A DNA stretch of 64,000 nt from Prorocentrum cordatum (GCA_963575745.1 CAUYUJ010018703.1:28228-92227); one strand, 5' to 3'. Positions 1 to 10,614 are shown, counted from the stretch's first letter. Translations and numbers: made by a program. Notes: generated from the letters alone by a model not told the origin.

Positions 1-41
1 ACCCGAAGGGAACGGCCCAGAGCCCCATCCAGTCACCACCC

Positions 42-190
42 ACCAAACCACCCCAACCCAACCCGAAGGCTCAGATTTACCCTCGATTTCCAGTGGGGGG
101 GGGTCGGGAAACATCGAAGAAACACATGTGGAACCCTTACCCCCCCCAACCCGAAATTCGGGTCTTCGGGTTGGGTTGGGGTGGTCTGGT
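42..190. repeat. Foldback element with about 25-bp arms
   Basis: The left arm (42-69, ACCACCCCAACCCAACCCGA core) is repeated as its reverse complement at 164-190. The two arms enclose about 95 bases, so the segment can fold on itself. No coding sequence is apparent. It looks like a small non-autonomous MITE-type element. Confidence 0.6.
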
Positions 191-365
191 AGGTAGTCAT
201 CCAGGGGGGCAGGATTGCCCAGTGGGGCCCAGGCCACGCCGCGCTGCCCGTGCTCCCCTGCGGCGGACGCGGCTCCCTCGACGCCTTCGCGGGCCCTCTC
301 GGGGCCTGCGACCCGCTGCGAGCCCAGACTCGCGTCGGGCACGTCCTCCTACAGGAGGAGTACCT

Positions 366-570
366 CGGAGGCCCAGAGGTTGACACCAACACCAATCTCG
401 GCGGTGTGCCCCCACCGGGGGAAGAGGATCCCGATCTCGGTGGTGGTGGTAATATTCTGGCTTCCGAGGTGGCCGAAGTATATTACCACCAACACCGAAC
501 TCCAGGAGCGTCTTCCCCCCGTGGAGGCAGCCCCCTTGTGTTGGTGTCGGTGCCCATTTCCGGGCCTCCC
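366..570. repeat. Imperfect foldback element, about 205 bp
   Basis: The left arm begins GGAGGCCCAGAGG and contains GACACCAACACC. The right arm ends in the complement (GTGTTGGTGTCGG ... GGGCCTCC). The arms meet near 470-485 around ATATTACCACCAACACC. The overlapping open frames arise from the palindrome and are not genes. Confidence 0.55.
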
Positions 571-770
571 AGTACCTTCCAAGAGTCCACAACACAACAT
601 CTGGGGACGGGGCTCGGAGACGCGGTGCCCCCCTCCCCCCCCGCGGGCCTGCGGCCGCCGGGCCGGCCGCCAGGTCGAGGCCGAGGCCGAGGCGGAGCCC
701 GCCGGCGGGCCCGCCGACGGCGACAGCGACAGCGACCGCGAGGCCCGGAGGAGGAAAGGGCGCTCCTGAC

Positions 771-931
771 GTCGGGCCCGTCCCTTTTTACAGGGGGAGC
801 GTTCGTCTGACACAAGTCAAGAAATAGCCTGGGGACGAGGTCTTGACCTTCTGGATGATTTTTTTTTTGGAGCATGTTGTGGGTACTCTGAACTCTTCGT
901 CCGAAATGCTCCCGTAGGGGGGACACGCCCG
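771..931. mobile_element. MITE-like element, GTCGGGCC family, copy 1
   Basis: Termini GTCGGGCCCGTCCC...ACAGGGGGAGC and the inverted GCTCCCGTAGGGGGGACACGCCC form terminal inverted repeats of about 28 bp around a roughly 100-bp AT-richer core. A second full copy is at 3242-3387, and end fragments lie in the tandem block at 6081-6360. The repeated termini and lack of coding capacity suggest a non-autonomous DNA transposon. Confidence 0.6.
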
Positions 932-1351
932 TCCTTCGGTTCTCCGAGTGTCTTAAGAAGCGTCGGGGGGGCGTCACCCCCGCCGACAGCCCCACATCGA
1001 CCCCCGTCGCGGGGGGCAGCCACCGCGTCCCGAGAAGGCGCTCCGACCCCCGGTCTCGGCGCGACGACGAGGCGAGGCTGACCCCCGTCGGGGGGGTACC
1101 CCCCCACGCTTATTAAGACACCCAGAGTATGGACTGGAGTCACCAAGCCGGGTCTGCCGTAGCTGGTTCTCCTGCGCGCGGTTCCGTTTCGTGGAAGGGT
1201 GCGGGGGGGAGGCCCCCTGCACACATCACCAGACCAGGCCCCACGGAACCCAGCCCCGCCAGGGCACGACAAAACACCCGAGACCCCGGCGCCCTGCATG
1301 TTTTTTTGAGCCCGGCATCTTCGCCCTGACTCGGGCCCCGGGTCGATCCCA
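932..1351. other. No gene seen
   Basis: GC-rich spacer with C- and G-runs. Open frames on both strands are long only because the base composition gives few stop codons. I see no domain or motif. Confidence 0.5.
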
Positions 1352-1558
1352 GGTCGATTCGGGTCGGGCGAAAGGGGGGGATTGGGAAAGGGGGGGTTAC
1401 GAAATTTGCTGCATGCAGCTGGTTTCGGCCTCACCGAGGGGCCCATTCCTCGATACATAGCTCCATCCGGCGCCGGGAGGCGCCGCGAAAATCAGCTACG
1501 TGAGCTGATTCTCAAACCCCCCCTTTGCTATCCCCCCCTTTCGCCCGACCCGATCGAT
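1352..1558. mobile_element. MITE-like element, GGGTCGGGCGAAAGG family, copy 1
   Basis: Terminal inverted repeats of about 45 bp: the left arm runs from 1352 through GGGTCGGGCGAAAGGGGGG, and the right arm ends at 1558 with CCCCCCCTTTCGCCCGACCC. Inside is a smaller hairpin, AATCAGCTACGTGAGCTGATT with the terminal base omitted here. A second copy with the same internal hairpin lies at 8662-8837. Confidence 0.65.
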
Positions 1559-1675
1559 GCGGCTCTCGAGAGGTGGCGCAGAGAGAAGTGGGGCCCAGGG
1601 TGGTGCGCTTTTTCGCGGTGTCTCTCGGCTTTTGCGCGCCGTCGGCTCTCAGGGAACGGCGTAAACATAGACCCG

Positions 1676-1800
1676 CGGAGCTCCGGGCGGATCTCTTGGA
1701 GCTGTGCGCTGGGCCCCCCTGGCGGCGCCTCCAGGGCCGCCCCTGGCGCGCTTGGGGAACGGGAGCCCAGCGCCGCTCCAGCAGCTCTGCGCGGACCTCC
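1676..1800. repeat. Imperfect foldback related to the 2231-2407 element
   Basis: GGAGCTCCGGGCGGATCTC near 1680 pairs imperfectly with GCTCTGCGCGGACCTCC near 1785, around a GC-rich centre with GGCGCCTCC. The same words recur in the better preserved element at 2231-2407 and in a one-arm fragment at about 22380-22490, so this is a dispersed family. Confidence 0.45.
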
Positions 1801-1827
1801 GACAGGTTAGGTTTCTCGCGCTTCCCT

Positions 1828-2075
1828 GAGATCCGACGTGGCGAAAACACTACAGCGTCGTGAAAAGTCACTCAGGAGGGGAAAAAACACACAGACACAA
1901 TTAATCGTCGATCCCCAGGAAAATATAGGAAAATATGGGAAGTGGTGGGGAAGACAAAAAACCCAGAAAATATGGGAAAATATAGGGAATCCTTTTATTT
2001 GTGTGTATTTATTTGTGTGTCCCAGTTTCCCTTTAGAGATCCGACGTGGCGAAAACACTACAGCGTCGTGAAAAG
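1828..2075. repeat. 40-bp direct repeats flanking an AT-rich segment
   Basis: The 40-base sequence beginning GAGATCCGACGTGGCG occurs at 1828-1867 and again at 2036-2075. The AT-rich DNA between them (GGAAAATATAGG, TTTGTGTGTATTTA) is similar to 15164-15285, which lacks the flanking repeats. An inverted relative of the repeat (CGACGTCGGATCTCAGG) is seen near 5212-5228. Confidence 0.6.
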
Positions 2076-2230
2076 CCACGCCCGCAGCCAGAGACCCCCC
2101 CCCCTTCTGCGCCAGCCCTCGAGCCCGATCGCTCTGCGAGGGTCCTGGGGCCCGAGGGTGGAGCGACAGCGCGCCCCGGCTCGGCAAGCCCGCCACGCCA
2201 CGCTCGCAGGCTCCCTCTCTCGGGGAGCAA

Positions 2231-2407
2231 CAAGTGGCATAAGCATAAAAACTCGGAGGTCCGCGCGGATTTCTCGGATCGGCGCGGGAACCCCCCCCTG
2301 GTGCGCGGAGCGCGCCAGGGGCGGCGCCGGAGGCGCCGCCAGGGGGGCCCCAGCGCCGATCCGAGAAATCCGCGCGGGCCTCCGAGCTTTCATGTTTATG
2401 CCACTTC
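2231..2407. mobile_element. Foldback element with about 55-bp arms
   Basis: Both arms share AAGTGGCATAA and CGCGCGGATTTCTCGGATCG in opposite orientation. They enclose a very GC-rich centre that is itself palindromic (GGCGCCGGAGGCGCC). This is the cleanest long-armed palindrome in the first 5 kb. It has no coding potential. Confidence 0.65.
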
Positions 2408-2839
2408 TTGTTCCCCTGCTCTCCCTCCAGAGGTGGCCGCGGCGGCGGCGGGCAGCATGCTGTCCGCGGGGCTGGTGCGGGCCAAGGACGGCGGTGCGCT
2501 GCAGCAGCCGGCCGCGCGCCCCGCCGGTGGCCCGGCGCCGGCCGCGGCGGCGCCCGCGAGGGGCGCCGCCGCCGCCGCGCCGGCGGCCGCGCGGCCGCCC
2601 GGCTCGAGCCTCGGAGGCGGCGAGGGGGGCCCAGCTTTTTTTTTGTTTTGTTTTTGTTTTATTATTATTGATATTATATATTATTATTATTATTATTATT
2701 ATTATTTTATTATTATTATATTATTATTATTATTATTATATATACATATACGTTATTATTATTATTATTAGAATTAGTATTAGTATTAGTATTAGTATTA
2801 TTATCACTATTATTATTATTATTACTATTATTATTATTA

Positions 2840-2901
<62 letters not shown>

Positions 2902-3241
2902 TTTTACATATAAAACTATAACACATATTGTATGTACTATCTTTGTGTATACATGCACACTAATCAAGGGATCAACAAAGAGACAAAGCGTGAAAAACAG
3001 CAAACGCCCCAGATCTCCGCGCGCCGTGAAGCCACATTCACGGCGGGAGGGCTTCCGCCGTGTTCGGCCTCGGGAGGCCTCGGGGCCGACAGAAAGAACG
3101 ACTCCACTCCGGATGAAGAGAAACCGCTCCCGGGGACGGGGTCCAGACCTTTGGGGGTCGAAGCTGCGAACAAGAGCACGACGGCGGGGGGGCCTGGGAG
3201 GGTCGAAGGCGCAGGCAGAGGGGGGCAAAAAGCGGAGTTAA
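2408..3241. repeat. GC-rich spacer and (ATT)n microsatellite
   Basis: 2440-2630 is a run of GCC/GGC-rich triplets. From about 2661 to 2901 the DNA becomes almost pure (ATT)n with TATATA and (TTAG)-type variants, an abrupt composition switch. The rest (2905-3241) is unremarkable. The poly-Ile, poly-Tyr and poly-Asn frames here are microsatellite translation. Confidence 0.75.
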
Positions 3242-3387
3242 GTCGGGCCCGTCCCTCTACAGGAGGAGCATTCAGAAATAGTCAACAAATAGTCCGGGGA
3301 CGTTTTTTTGATGGAATATTCTCTGAATATCTTTGGACCATGTTTAGTTCTTCGGCTAAAATCCCCCTGTAGGGGGACAGGCCCGAC
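3242..3387. mobile_element. MITE-like element, GTCGGGCC family, copy 2
   Basis: The element starts GTCGGGCCCGTCCCTCTACAG and ends in the inverted CCCCCTGTAGGGGGACAGGC, giving terminal inverted repeats of about 30 bp. The core (CAACAAATAGTCCGGGGACG, then T-rich) matches parts of copy 1 at 771-931 (AAGAAATAGCCTGGGGACG). Confidence 0.65.
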
Positions 3388-4060
3388 CTGAAAGTGGAGA
3401 GAGGTCGACTGCGACCCCATCCCCGTGTGGCTCCGCGAGGGGCTCGCACCTCTTGCCAGGCTCGGCTCGACAGATTTCTGGTATCTCTCGACCTCCCGGG
3501 GCCCTCCACGGGCCCCGGGGGACGTTGTCGAGGCCTCCGGTAGACCAGGCGTCGAAGACGTTGGAAAAAGCCCACCCGCAGATCTGGGCGTGGCATTCTC
3601 TTCACGACGGGCGGTTTCGCTGTTTGGCGGGCCCCAGGTCATTCACACACGCAGAGAGCGGTCCGGCTCGAAGAGTGGCGCGGGAGGATGGGGTCCAGGG
3701 CTGCCGTCGTGATTTTTCGCAGTTTTTTTTTTTTTTTTTGTTTCTCGTTTTTTTGTTTGTTTTTTGTTTTTTTTCAGTTTTTGTTTTGTTTTTGTTTTCT
3801 GGGAGGGGGCGGGGCAGCGTCGAAGCACAGCGCAGGGGGGGAGCAGCACGTGCCTCCAGGGGCGCCGACGGTCCGTGCCTTCGGCGAGGGGCGCTCGGGC
3901 GCGTGCGGCCGGTGCCCGCCCCGAGGCGCGGGCGCCCCCGGCCCTCTCTCGGCCACCCCCGCGGGGGCCGGGCCTTTCGCTCCTCCCGGGTCGCTCTCGG
4001 ATCGGGGGTGGACAGACCTCCCACCCTGGGGAGAGCGCGGGCCCCCCCCAGGGGAGAGCT
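3388..4060. other. No gene seen; T-rich tract
   Basis: Mostly GC-rich spacer. 3721-3800 is a T-rich tract broken by single G or C bases. Nothing coding is recognisable on either strand. Confidence 0.5.
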
Positions 4061-4340
4061 GCTCGCTCCTGGCTGCCCGCCCAGCACGGCCCCCCCCCCC
4101 CCCCAGAGGAGAGCGCGGGCAGGCACTCCCCCCGCCCCCCAGGCAGCCGACGTCCTGATGATTTTTTTCTCAATGCTCGAATCGGAGATCGGCCACAGAA
4201 TTGTCGGAGGACACGTCGATTAAGGAAGTGGCCGTTTTCGGTTCGCGAGAGGGCGTCGCGGCCGTCGCTTTTTGCGGGTCCAGGTCCGTCGGTGTCGGTC
4301 CCAGGCCGTTTTCACTAAGGGGAGGTCTACTAAACGGAGG
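4061..4340. repeat. Dispersed direct repeat, about 275 bp, copy 1
   Basis: From GCTGCTCGCTCCTGGCTGCC through a long C-run, GCAGCCGACGTCCTGAT, GGAGATCGGCCACAGAATTG and GTTTTCGGTTCGCGAGAGGG, this segment is almost identical to 6540-6815. A shorter piece (from CACGTCGATTA onward) recurs at about 7818-7950. No coding function is evident. Confidence 0.75.
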
Positions 4341-5231
4341 TTTGTCCACCGCCGATTGGGCGGCCTCTGGGGGCCTGGCAGGGGCCCCCGGAGGCCGAAG
4401 ACGGCGAGAAGCCTCCCGACGTGATTTTCGTGACTGGAGGAGGGGGCTCGAGTCGGGGGCCGACCACGGAGAGTTGGTCTGGCCCCCAAGTTCGTGTTCC
4501 CCATCGACTCCACGCCGAGTGCGCAGAACGTTCGTCGACCTGCTGAGAGCTCGGGGCATCTCTCCGTGGACTCGACGAGGAAGCTGACTTGTGGGCAGAC
4601 CAACCCTGTCGCCGATCCCCTAATGACTCGAAGGGGGCCAGGGCTGGGCTGCTCGCCTCCCGTCGTCGCCTCCGATAGCCCGACCTACCACCCCGGCAAG
4701 GGCAGCAGTCTGCTGGCCCAGGGGCTGCAGCCCGAGGCCGGCGGACCGGGGCCGCGCTGAGCGGCCCGGAGGCCGAGAAGGCCGGCGGCGGGCGCGGCTG
4801 CGGCGGCGCTGCGCTCGGCAGGTCTGGCGCGGGCGGGGTCCCCAGGCGCCCTCGCGTCGGGGCAAAGGTCACGACCGGAGGTTTTTCACGATCTTCGGCC
4901 CCTCGGGGCCCTCGCCGGGCCGCGGGCCCGTCCAGAAAAACGGCTCAGGATGAGACACCGGTCCTGGGGAACAGGTCCAGTCCTTTGGGCGCAGACGCTC
5001 TGAGCAGATCATGACGTCGGGGGTCTGGGACCTGGCGTCGGGCGGCGAGAACTGTTCGATACCTGCCTGAGCTCCTGGCGCCTCAGTCTTGGCGTCTTCG
5101 CCAGCTTTGTCCCGCGGGACGCTCACGGAGCGAGCTGGCTCGAGAGGTGTCGCAGAAAGATGGGGTCTGGGGCTGCGGTGGTGATTTTTCGCGATGTTGC
5201 ATTTTTTCCACGACGTCGGATCTCAGGGATG
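4341..5231. other. No gene seen; contains a dispersed inverted repeat copy
   Basis: GC-rich spacer. The segment around 4893-5040 (GGTCCTGGGGAACAGGTCCA, ATCATGACGTC) is similar in reverse complement to 37880-38010 (GACGTCGTGATCTGTTCACG, TGGACCCATTCC), so it is one copy of a dispersed repeat. Confidence 0.45.
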
Positions 5232-5352
5232 TCCGAAGCGCCTGGCCAGGTCCATCCTGGGCCCAGAGCTGTGTATATGCCTTCCTGGCCGTATACACCG
5301 CTCCTGGGCCCAGGACGGGCCTGGCCAGAAGCATTGGATGTGGAGAATCTCG
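5232..5352. mobile_element. Foldback element, TGTATACGCC family, degenerate copy
   Basis: CCTGGCCAGGTCCATCCTGG with GAGCTGTGTATATGCC and the complementary half (GGCCGTATACACCGCTCCTGG, GGGCCTGGCCAG) matches the centre of the elements at 6901-7060 and 7494-7660. The outer arm on the left has decayed. Confidence 0.55.
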
Positions 5353-6080
5353 CCGCCCTGAGGCGGACCAGCCAGTGGAGGGATCGGTCCTGACTTGACC
5401 CCGCGGGTCCACCGTGGCGCTGAGTTGCCAGGGCTCCGCCTTGCGCTGCGCTGGGCCGCGCTGCGCTGGGCTCCGCCGCGCGGGTCCGCGCTGCCCTACG
5501 CTGGGATGGGATGTGGCGGGCAGCCCTCGTTTCGAAGCTGTGATTCGGCGCTGCGATGGCCTCTGCTTTGTATATACCAGGCTGGGGGCTCCGAGGGCTC
5601 CAGCGGGGGCGGTGTGGGCCAGTGCGGGCTCCCAGACGAGGGGCCAGAGCCAAAGCGCCCGACAGCTCATCACTCGGTGGTTCATCGACGGAATGTTGTC
5701 CTTCCCTGCTGGCTGCGCACTGCAAGACTTGCGTTTGACCGAAGACCTGAGGCCCGGCCCTGCTGATGTCATCCGCTTGTGCGAGCTATTGGATCTGTGC
5801 GCGCTTGCGTCCCCATGTTGGCTTCAGCTCTTGCACCTTCTCCAGTGGATGGATGAGGAGACCCCGTCTCCCCGCCTCCCACTCGTGAGCGTTTTAGCGT
5901 TTTCTTCCCCCCCAGGGTTTCGCTCGTTACCTGGGCCCCCCCCCCTGGGTAACGCTAACGATCGTACTGGGGGGATGGCCTGGACTCTCCCCTACATGGT
6001 GTGGCGCACACAGGCGATTGATGCGCCAGAGGCGCGGCCGCACCCTGCGGGTGCGCGCCGAGGCCGCCGTTGCCGCCGTT
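5353..6080. other. No gene seen
   Basis: Contains short GCTGCGCTGGG-type reiterations near 5440-5510 and GC-rich spacer. A 220-codon open frame across it shows no recognisable protein features. Confidence 0.45.
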
Positions 6081-6434
6081 AGTACCCCGTCCGACCCCCC
6101 CTGGGGTGACGACCGTTACCCGGGAAAGAAAACAAATCGGTCACCTCCTCGCTCCCCTCATCGCCTTAGGTCGGGCCTGTCCCCTTACAGGGGGATTTTG
6201 GAGGAACAAAATTCAATTACCCCAAAATGTTCCAAACATAGTACCCCGTCCGACCCCCCCCTGGGGTGACGACCGTTACCCGGGAAAGAAAACAAATCGG
6301 TCACCTCCTCGCTCCCCTCATCGCCTTAGGTCGGGCCTGTCCCCTTACAGGGGGATGTTGGAGGAGCAAGATTCAATTGGAGGATTGCCCCAGAATATGC
6401 CAAACATATTCGGGCTAGTTCCAGAAATCGTAAG

Positions 6435-6473
<39 letters not shown>
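6081..6473. repeat. 160-bp tandem duplication followed by a poly-T run
   Basis: The sequence from GTACCCCGTCCGACCCCCC to TTACAGGGGGAT occurs at 6081-6198 and again at 6241-6357, a period of 160 bp. The unit contains the terminus of the GTCGGGCC MITE family (GGTCGGGCCTGTCCCCTTAC). A run of 37 T follows at 6437-6473. Confidence 0.75.
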
Positions 6474-6474
<1 letters not shown>

Positions 6475-6539
6475 ACTTTTTGAATCTTCTTGCCCCGACT
6501 TAATCCTTGCCCCTCCCTGCCTCCCGCCTCGTCCCGAAG

Positions 6540-6815
6540 CTGCTCGCTCCTGGCTGCCCGCCCAGCACGGCCCCCCCCCCCCCAGGGGAGAGCGCAGGCA
6601 GGCACTCCCCCCGCCCCCCAGGCAGCCGACGTCCTGATTTTTTTTTTCAATGCTCGAATCGGAGATCGGCCACAGAATTGTCGGAGGACACGTCGATCAA
6701 GGAATTGGCCGTTTTCGGTTCGCGAGAGGGCGTCGCGGCCGTCATTTTTGCGGGTCCGGGTCCACCTGTTTCGGTCCCAGGCCGTTCCCACCAAGGGGAG
6801 GTTTGCGAAAGGGAA
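6540..6815. repeat. Dispersed direct repeat, about 275 bp, copy 2
   Basis: Near-identical to 4061-4340, differing mainly in the length of its C and T homopolymers and a few substitutions. The spacing of 2.48 kb and the shared end points suggest a transposed or segmentally duplicated unit. Confidence 0.75.
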
Positions 6816-6900
6816 GCTTGCCCATGGCCGAACTTGTCATGGCGCCAACATCGCAGAGCGCATCTCGCTCGGAAAACAGCAGGGTGGGCCCGGAGTTAGG

Positions 6901-7060
6901 GCGACGATATCTATACATATCCACTGCTCCCGGCCAGGCCAATCCTGGGCCCAAGAGCTGTGTATACGCCCTCCTGGCTTGGCCAGGGAGGCATATACAC
7001 CGCTCCTTGGCCCAGGATGGGCCTGGCCGGGAGCAGTGGATATGCATAGATCTCGTCGCC
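6901..7060. mobile_element. Foldback element, TGTATACGCC family, copy 1
   Basis: Outer arms GCGACGATATCTATACATAT and the inverted TATGCATAGATCTCGTCGC pair over about 30 bp. The inner arms (CCAGGCCAATCCTGGGCCCA; GGCCCAGGATGGGCCTGGCC) extend the palindrome almost to the centre. The nearly perfect 160-bp palindrome recurs at 7494-7660. Confidence 0.7.
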
Positions 7061-7493
7061 CTAGGAGTGTCCTGGAGAGTCTCGCTCCGGCTCTCGAGGT
7101 GGACTTCGTGCGGATTTTCTTTCTGTTGGCCAGGAGCGCAGACCAAAGCTGACCCGCGCGAGATTCACTTCGCTCTTCGCTCGCCGCTTCGGGCAGACAG
7201 CCACGCAGAAGCCCACGCAGAAATCCGCTGCAGCACGTCTGCGAGGCTGGTGCAATGATAAATGATCAACCTCAGAAAATGTTGCGTTGCGAAGCAATAC
7301 GTACAATGCTCGTAGATCTGCCAACAGTCTACGTGTTTTTTCGCAAACCCGACGGAACAACAGGTGAGCCTGGGGCAAATCAATCATGCAGACGACCGCC
7401 TGCTCGAAGTGCGGGACCTCCAGAAGTCCCGACCCTCTGTCCCCAGGGCCTGCGGCTCAGCCAGAACCCTCTTTTGTGACGGGCCTCTGTCGG

Positions 7494-7660
7494 GCGACGA
7501 AATCTATACATATCCACTGCTCCCTGACCATGCCCATCTTGAACCCAGGAGCTGTGTATACGCCCTCCTGGCCAAGCCAGGAGGGCGTGGCGTATACACC
7601 GCTGCGGGGTTGAGGATGGGCCTGGCCAGGGAGCAGTGGATATGTATAGATTTCGTCGCC
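7494..7660. mobile_element. Foldback element, TGTATACGCC family, copy 2
   Basis: Arms GCGACGAAATCTATACATAT and ATATGTATAGATTTCGTCGC are perfect inverted repeats. The central part (GCCCTCCTGGCCAAGCCAGG) is also palindromic. Three related copies within 2.5 kb indicate a locally active or amplified family. Confidence 0.7.
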
Positions 7661-8661
7661 CTACTCTGGGGCCTGGCGAGGGCCCCCAGGAGGCCGACGG
7701 CAGCCCATAACCACCTCCCGCCGCGGCTCTCTATCACGACGCGGCAGCGCCTGGGCCCGACACCCTCGGCCACGCGCAGAGGGGGGGTAATGTCGGGGGC
7801 GGACAGAACCCCCAACAGTGACACGTCGATTAGTGAATTGTCCGTTTTCGGTTCTCGAGAGGGCGCCGTGGCCGTTATTTTCCAGGCCTGCGCTCGCCAG
7901 GTTTGGGCCTCAGGTCGTTTTCACTAAACCACGTTTTACTAAAGGGAGGTCTGTCCATCCCCGATAATGGGGGAGGGGGGAAGGCTGCTCGGAAGCACCC
8001 CCTGCTTCTTAGAGGGCGCGGGCCTCGTCCGTGGATGCGGGGCGGGCGCCTTCTGAGGAGCGCCGCCTCGGAAGCCCTCCCCTCCTCCCCCCCCCCCCCC
8101 CCGTGCGCACCGCCGTCGCCCGACGCCGGCCCGCCCGGGGGGCAGCCTGGGGCGTGCCTCGTTCGGCGACCGCAGAGGGTGTGTGCTTGCGCCAGGGTGC
8201 GTTTCGCGATCTGCGTCGCGGGGGTTCTAGGCAGGGGGGGCACCGCGGTCCTCCTCTTCGGGGCCTCCTCGGGGAGCGGCGTAGAATTGCCCTGGGGTCT
8301 TCGCCCGCCCCCCAGGGCGCGGGTTCTGGTTCTGTGCACTGTCCTTGCTCTCTCTTGTTGCCGTGTTCTACTTGGCAACGCACTTCCTGAGCTCGTGGCC
8401 CCAGGAGTCGAGCGCTACACACATCCTCGGAGTTGTTTTGCGTCCTTCTACTGTGCACGCCCGTGCTCTGGCACACACGTGCAAGGACTCCACGTTCTGA
8501 GCGTGCTCCCCTCCTCTTCCGCGCTCTCCTCCTCCTCTTCCCGCCGCCCGTCGTGCCCCAACTCGGCCAGGTGCATCCCACGTCTGCCTCCGAACGCGGC
8601 GAGGATTCGCGCCGCTGCGACCAACAAAAACCAGGGTGCGGGTTGCTAACCTCCGGCTGGA
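7661..8661. other. No gene seen
   Basis: GC-rich spacer that includes the partial third copy of the 275-bp repeat (about 7818-7950). Long overlapping open frames on both strands are explained by low stop-codon density. I recognise no domain. Confidence 0.45.
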
Positions 8662-8837
8662 CGAAAGGGGGGATAGGGAAGGGGGGGGGTACGAAGTCTG
8701 CTGCCTGCCTCTGGTTTCGGCCCCGCCGCAGTGCCGATTCCTCGATGCATGGGCGCCTCCCAGCGCCGGGAGGCGCTGGGAAAATCAGCTGCGTGAGCTG
8801 ATTCTCCACCCTACCCTTTGCCATCCCCCCCTTTCGT
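8662..8837. mobile_element. MITE-like element, GGGTCGGGCGAAAGG family, copy 2
   Basis: Starts ACGAAAGGGGGGATAGGG and ends in CCATCCCCCCCTTTCGTTC. It keeps TTCCTCGATGCATGGGCG and the internal hairpin GAAAATCAGCTGCGTGAGC seen in copy 1 (1352-1558). The shared interior shows true homology, not just similar G-runs. Confidence 0.65.
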
Positions 8838-9228
8838 TCCCCCCGAGGGAGAGGAGGGCCCCAGCATTCGGTGGAGGTGTGGCGAAGCGTCCTGGCTTGC
8901 CTATGGGCCCATCAGAGAATGTTCTGAGAACCTGCTACGGTTTTGCACGAGATGTTCTCGTAACATTTCTGGCTGGGACTGTCTTGTTTTTGTGCATCGT
9001 CTTGATCTTATTACCTTGTTTGGTTCTTGGAACACTTCTTTTGCTCTCCGAGTATTTCGTGGTAGGCCCACAGGAATACCAGGACGGTCGGTTCCTGCTC
9101 AACCCTGGGCCTCCCAGATGGGGTCGGAGTAGACGGGGTCGGAGGATCACGCTGGCGTCGGCGATGCATCGGCGATATGCGGCGTGATTTATGATGTTCC
9201 AACCTATCTCAGCCTTGATCACCAGAGA
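8838..9228. other. No gene seen
   Basis: One frame gives a short hydrophobic, membrane-like peptide (about 8960-9055), but it has no start context, no homologous pattern and no flanking gene. I treat it as chance. Confidence 0.4.
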
Positions 9229-9340
9229 GAATTTCGAGCACCAAGAAATATCGAAACTTGAGGGTTTTCATGTGTCGGGCCCTGGGAGGCGACACTCGTT
9301 CGACACTGTTTCGACATTTTTCTGGGTGCTCGAAATTATT
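9229..9340. repeat. Foldback element, about 110 bp
   Basis: AATTTCGAGCACCAAGAAAT at the left pairs with the inverted TTTTTCTGGGTGCTCGAAAT at the right. ATCGAAAC and GTTTCGACAT extend the arms. It is small and unrelated to the other families in the window. Confidence 0.6.
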
Positions 9341-10134
9341 TCTGGGATGTAGTCCTTAGAAGTACGATGGGAACAACATAAGGCGTGATCCCCCGAACCC
9401 ATCTACTCGGACGCTATCTAGGAGGCCTCTAAGCACGGCCCGAGGGCGCTCTAGATGGCCTCAAGACGGCCCCGAGAGGTCTCCAAGACGCCCCAGAGGG
9501 GGCCCCCGCAGACCCCCAAGAGGGCCAGACGTGCTCGCGCCGTGTGAGAAATCACGACGGGAGGCTTTGCCTTTTCTCCGTCCTCCGGGGGCCCTCGCGG
9601 GGCAGCGAAACCGACCTGGGAGGCAGCACCAACCCCGGGGGGCAGGGGGCTGGGCCCTCGGGGGCCCCGCACGCGAGCCCAGGCCGGTGGACGTCCGGGG
9701 GGACGGCGGGCGGGGCTCCGTGCGGGCCTAGGCCCAGGACGAGGCGCTCCGGAGCGCTCCGGGACGCTCTCGGATCGAGCGTCCCGGCCCCTGGCCCGGC
9801 GGAGTCCACGCCGCCGGGAGCAACCGATGGGGGCGGGCGCGCCCAGGACCGGGACAGATCGCCCCAGGGCGTTCCAGGACGCTCTCGGGTCGTTCCGAAG
9901 CGGCCGCGGCGCCTGGTGCATCTTCCAACGCCGCCAGACTTCTCGGAGATCCGTGGTTGGTGCTGGTCCAGGCTTCTGTCTTTGTCCAGGCTTCGTCTTA
10001 GGGGGAGGAGGGAGCAGGGAGGGGTGGGCGGTCGCGGTCGTGCAAAGAGAGTGGAGCCCACCCTCAAAACGCCCTCGAGCTGCAGTCGGATTTCCTTTGA
10101 GCGAAGCAGTGGGTGTGTTGGGATGACCTGGAGC
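9341..10134. other. No gene seen; degenerate GGCC-rich minisatellite
   Basis: 9425-9525 consists of degenerate units such as GGCCTCAAGACGGCCCCGAG, the complement of units at 15315-15380, 20640-20755 and 29640-29770. The remainder is GC-rich with CTCCGGGACGCTCTCGGATC-type reiterations and no recognisable gene. Confidence 0.45.
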
Positions 10135-10147
10135 ATGCGGATGATGC

Positions 10148-10237
<90 letters not shown>

Positions 10238-10583
10238 CGATGCTGGTGGTGATGATGGTGCTGATGATGATGATGTTGCTACTGCTGCTGCTGATGATGC
10301 TGCTGCTGTTGACGATAATGATGATGATGATGATGTTGCTGATGATGATGCTGTTGCTGCTAATGATGATGATTGATGGTTGATGGTGATTGATGATTGA
10401 TAATTGGTGGTTGGTGATGATGATGATGCAGATGATGCTGATGATGATGGCGATTATGCTGCTGCTGCTGATTATGATGATGCTGCCGCTGATGATTATG
10501 ATGATGATGATGATGATGATGATTGCGATGGTGATGGTGATGGTGATGATGATGCTGAGGATGATGATGATGCTGATGCTGAA

Positions 10584-10614
<31 letters not shown>

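Noticed and set aside
8890-9060. Hydrophobic, transmembrane-looking peptide
   Set aside because: Short, isolated, without start context or supporting sequence features; expected by chance in T-rich spacer.
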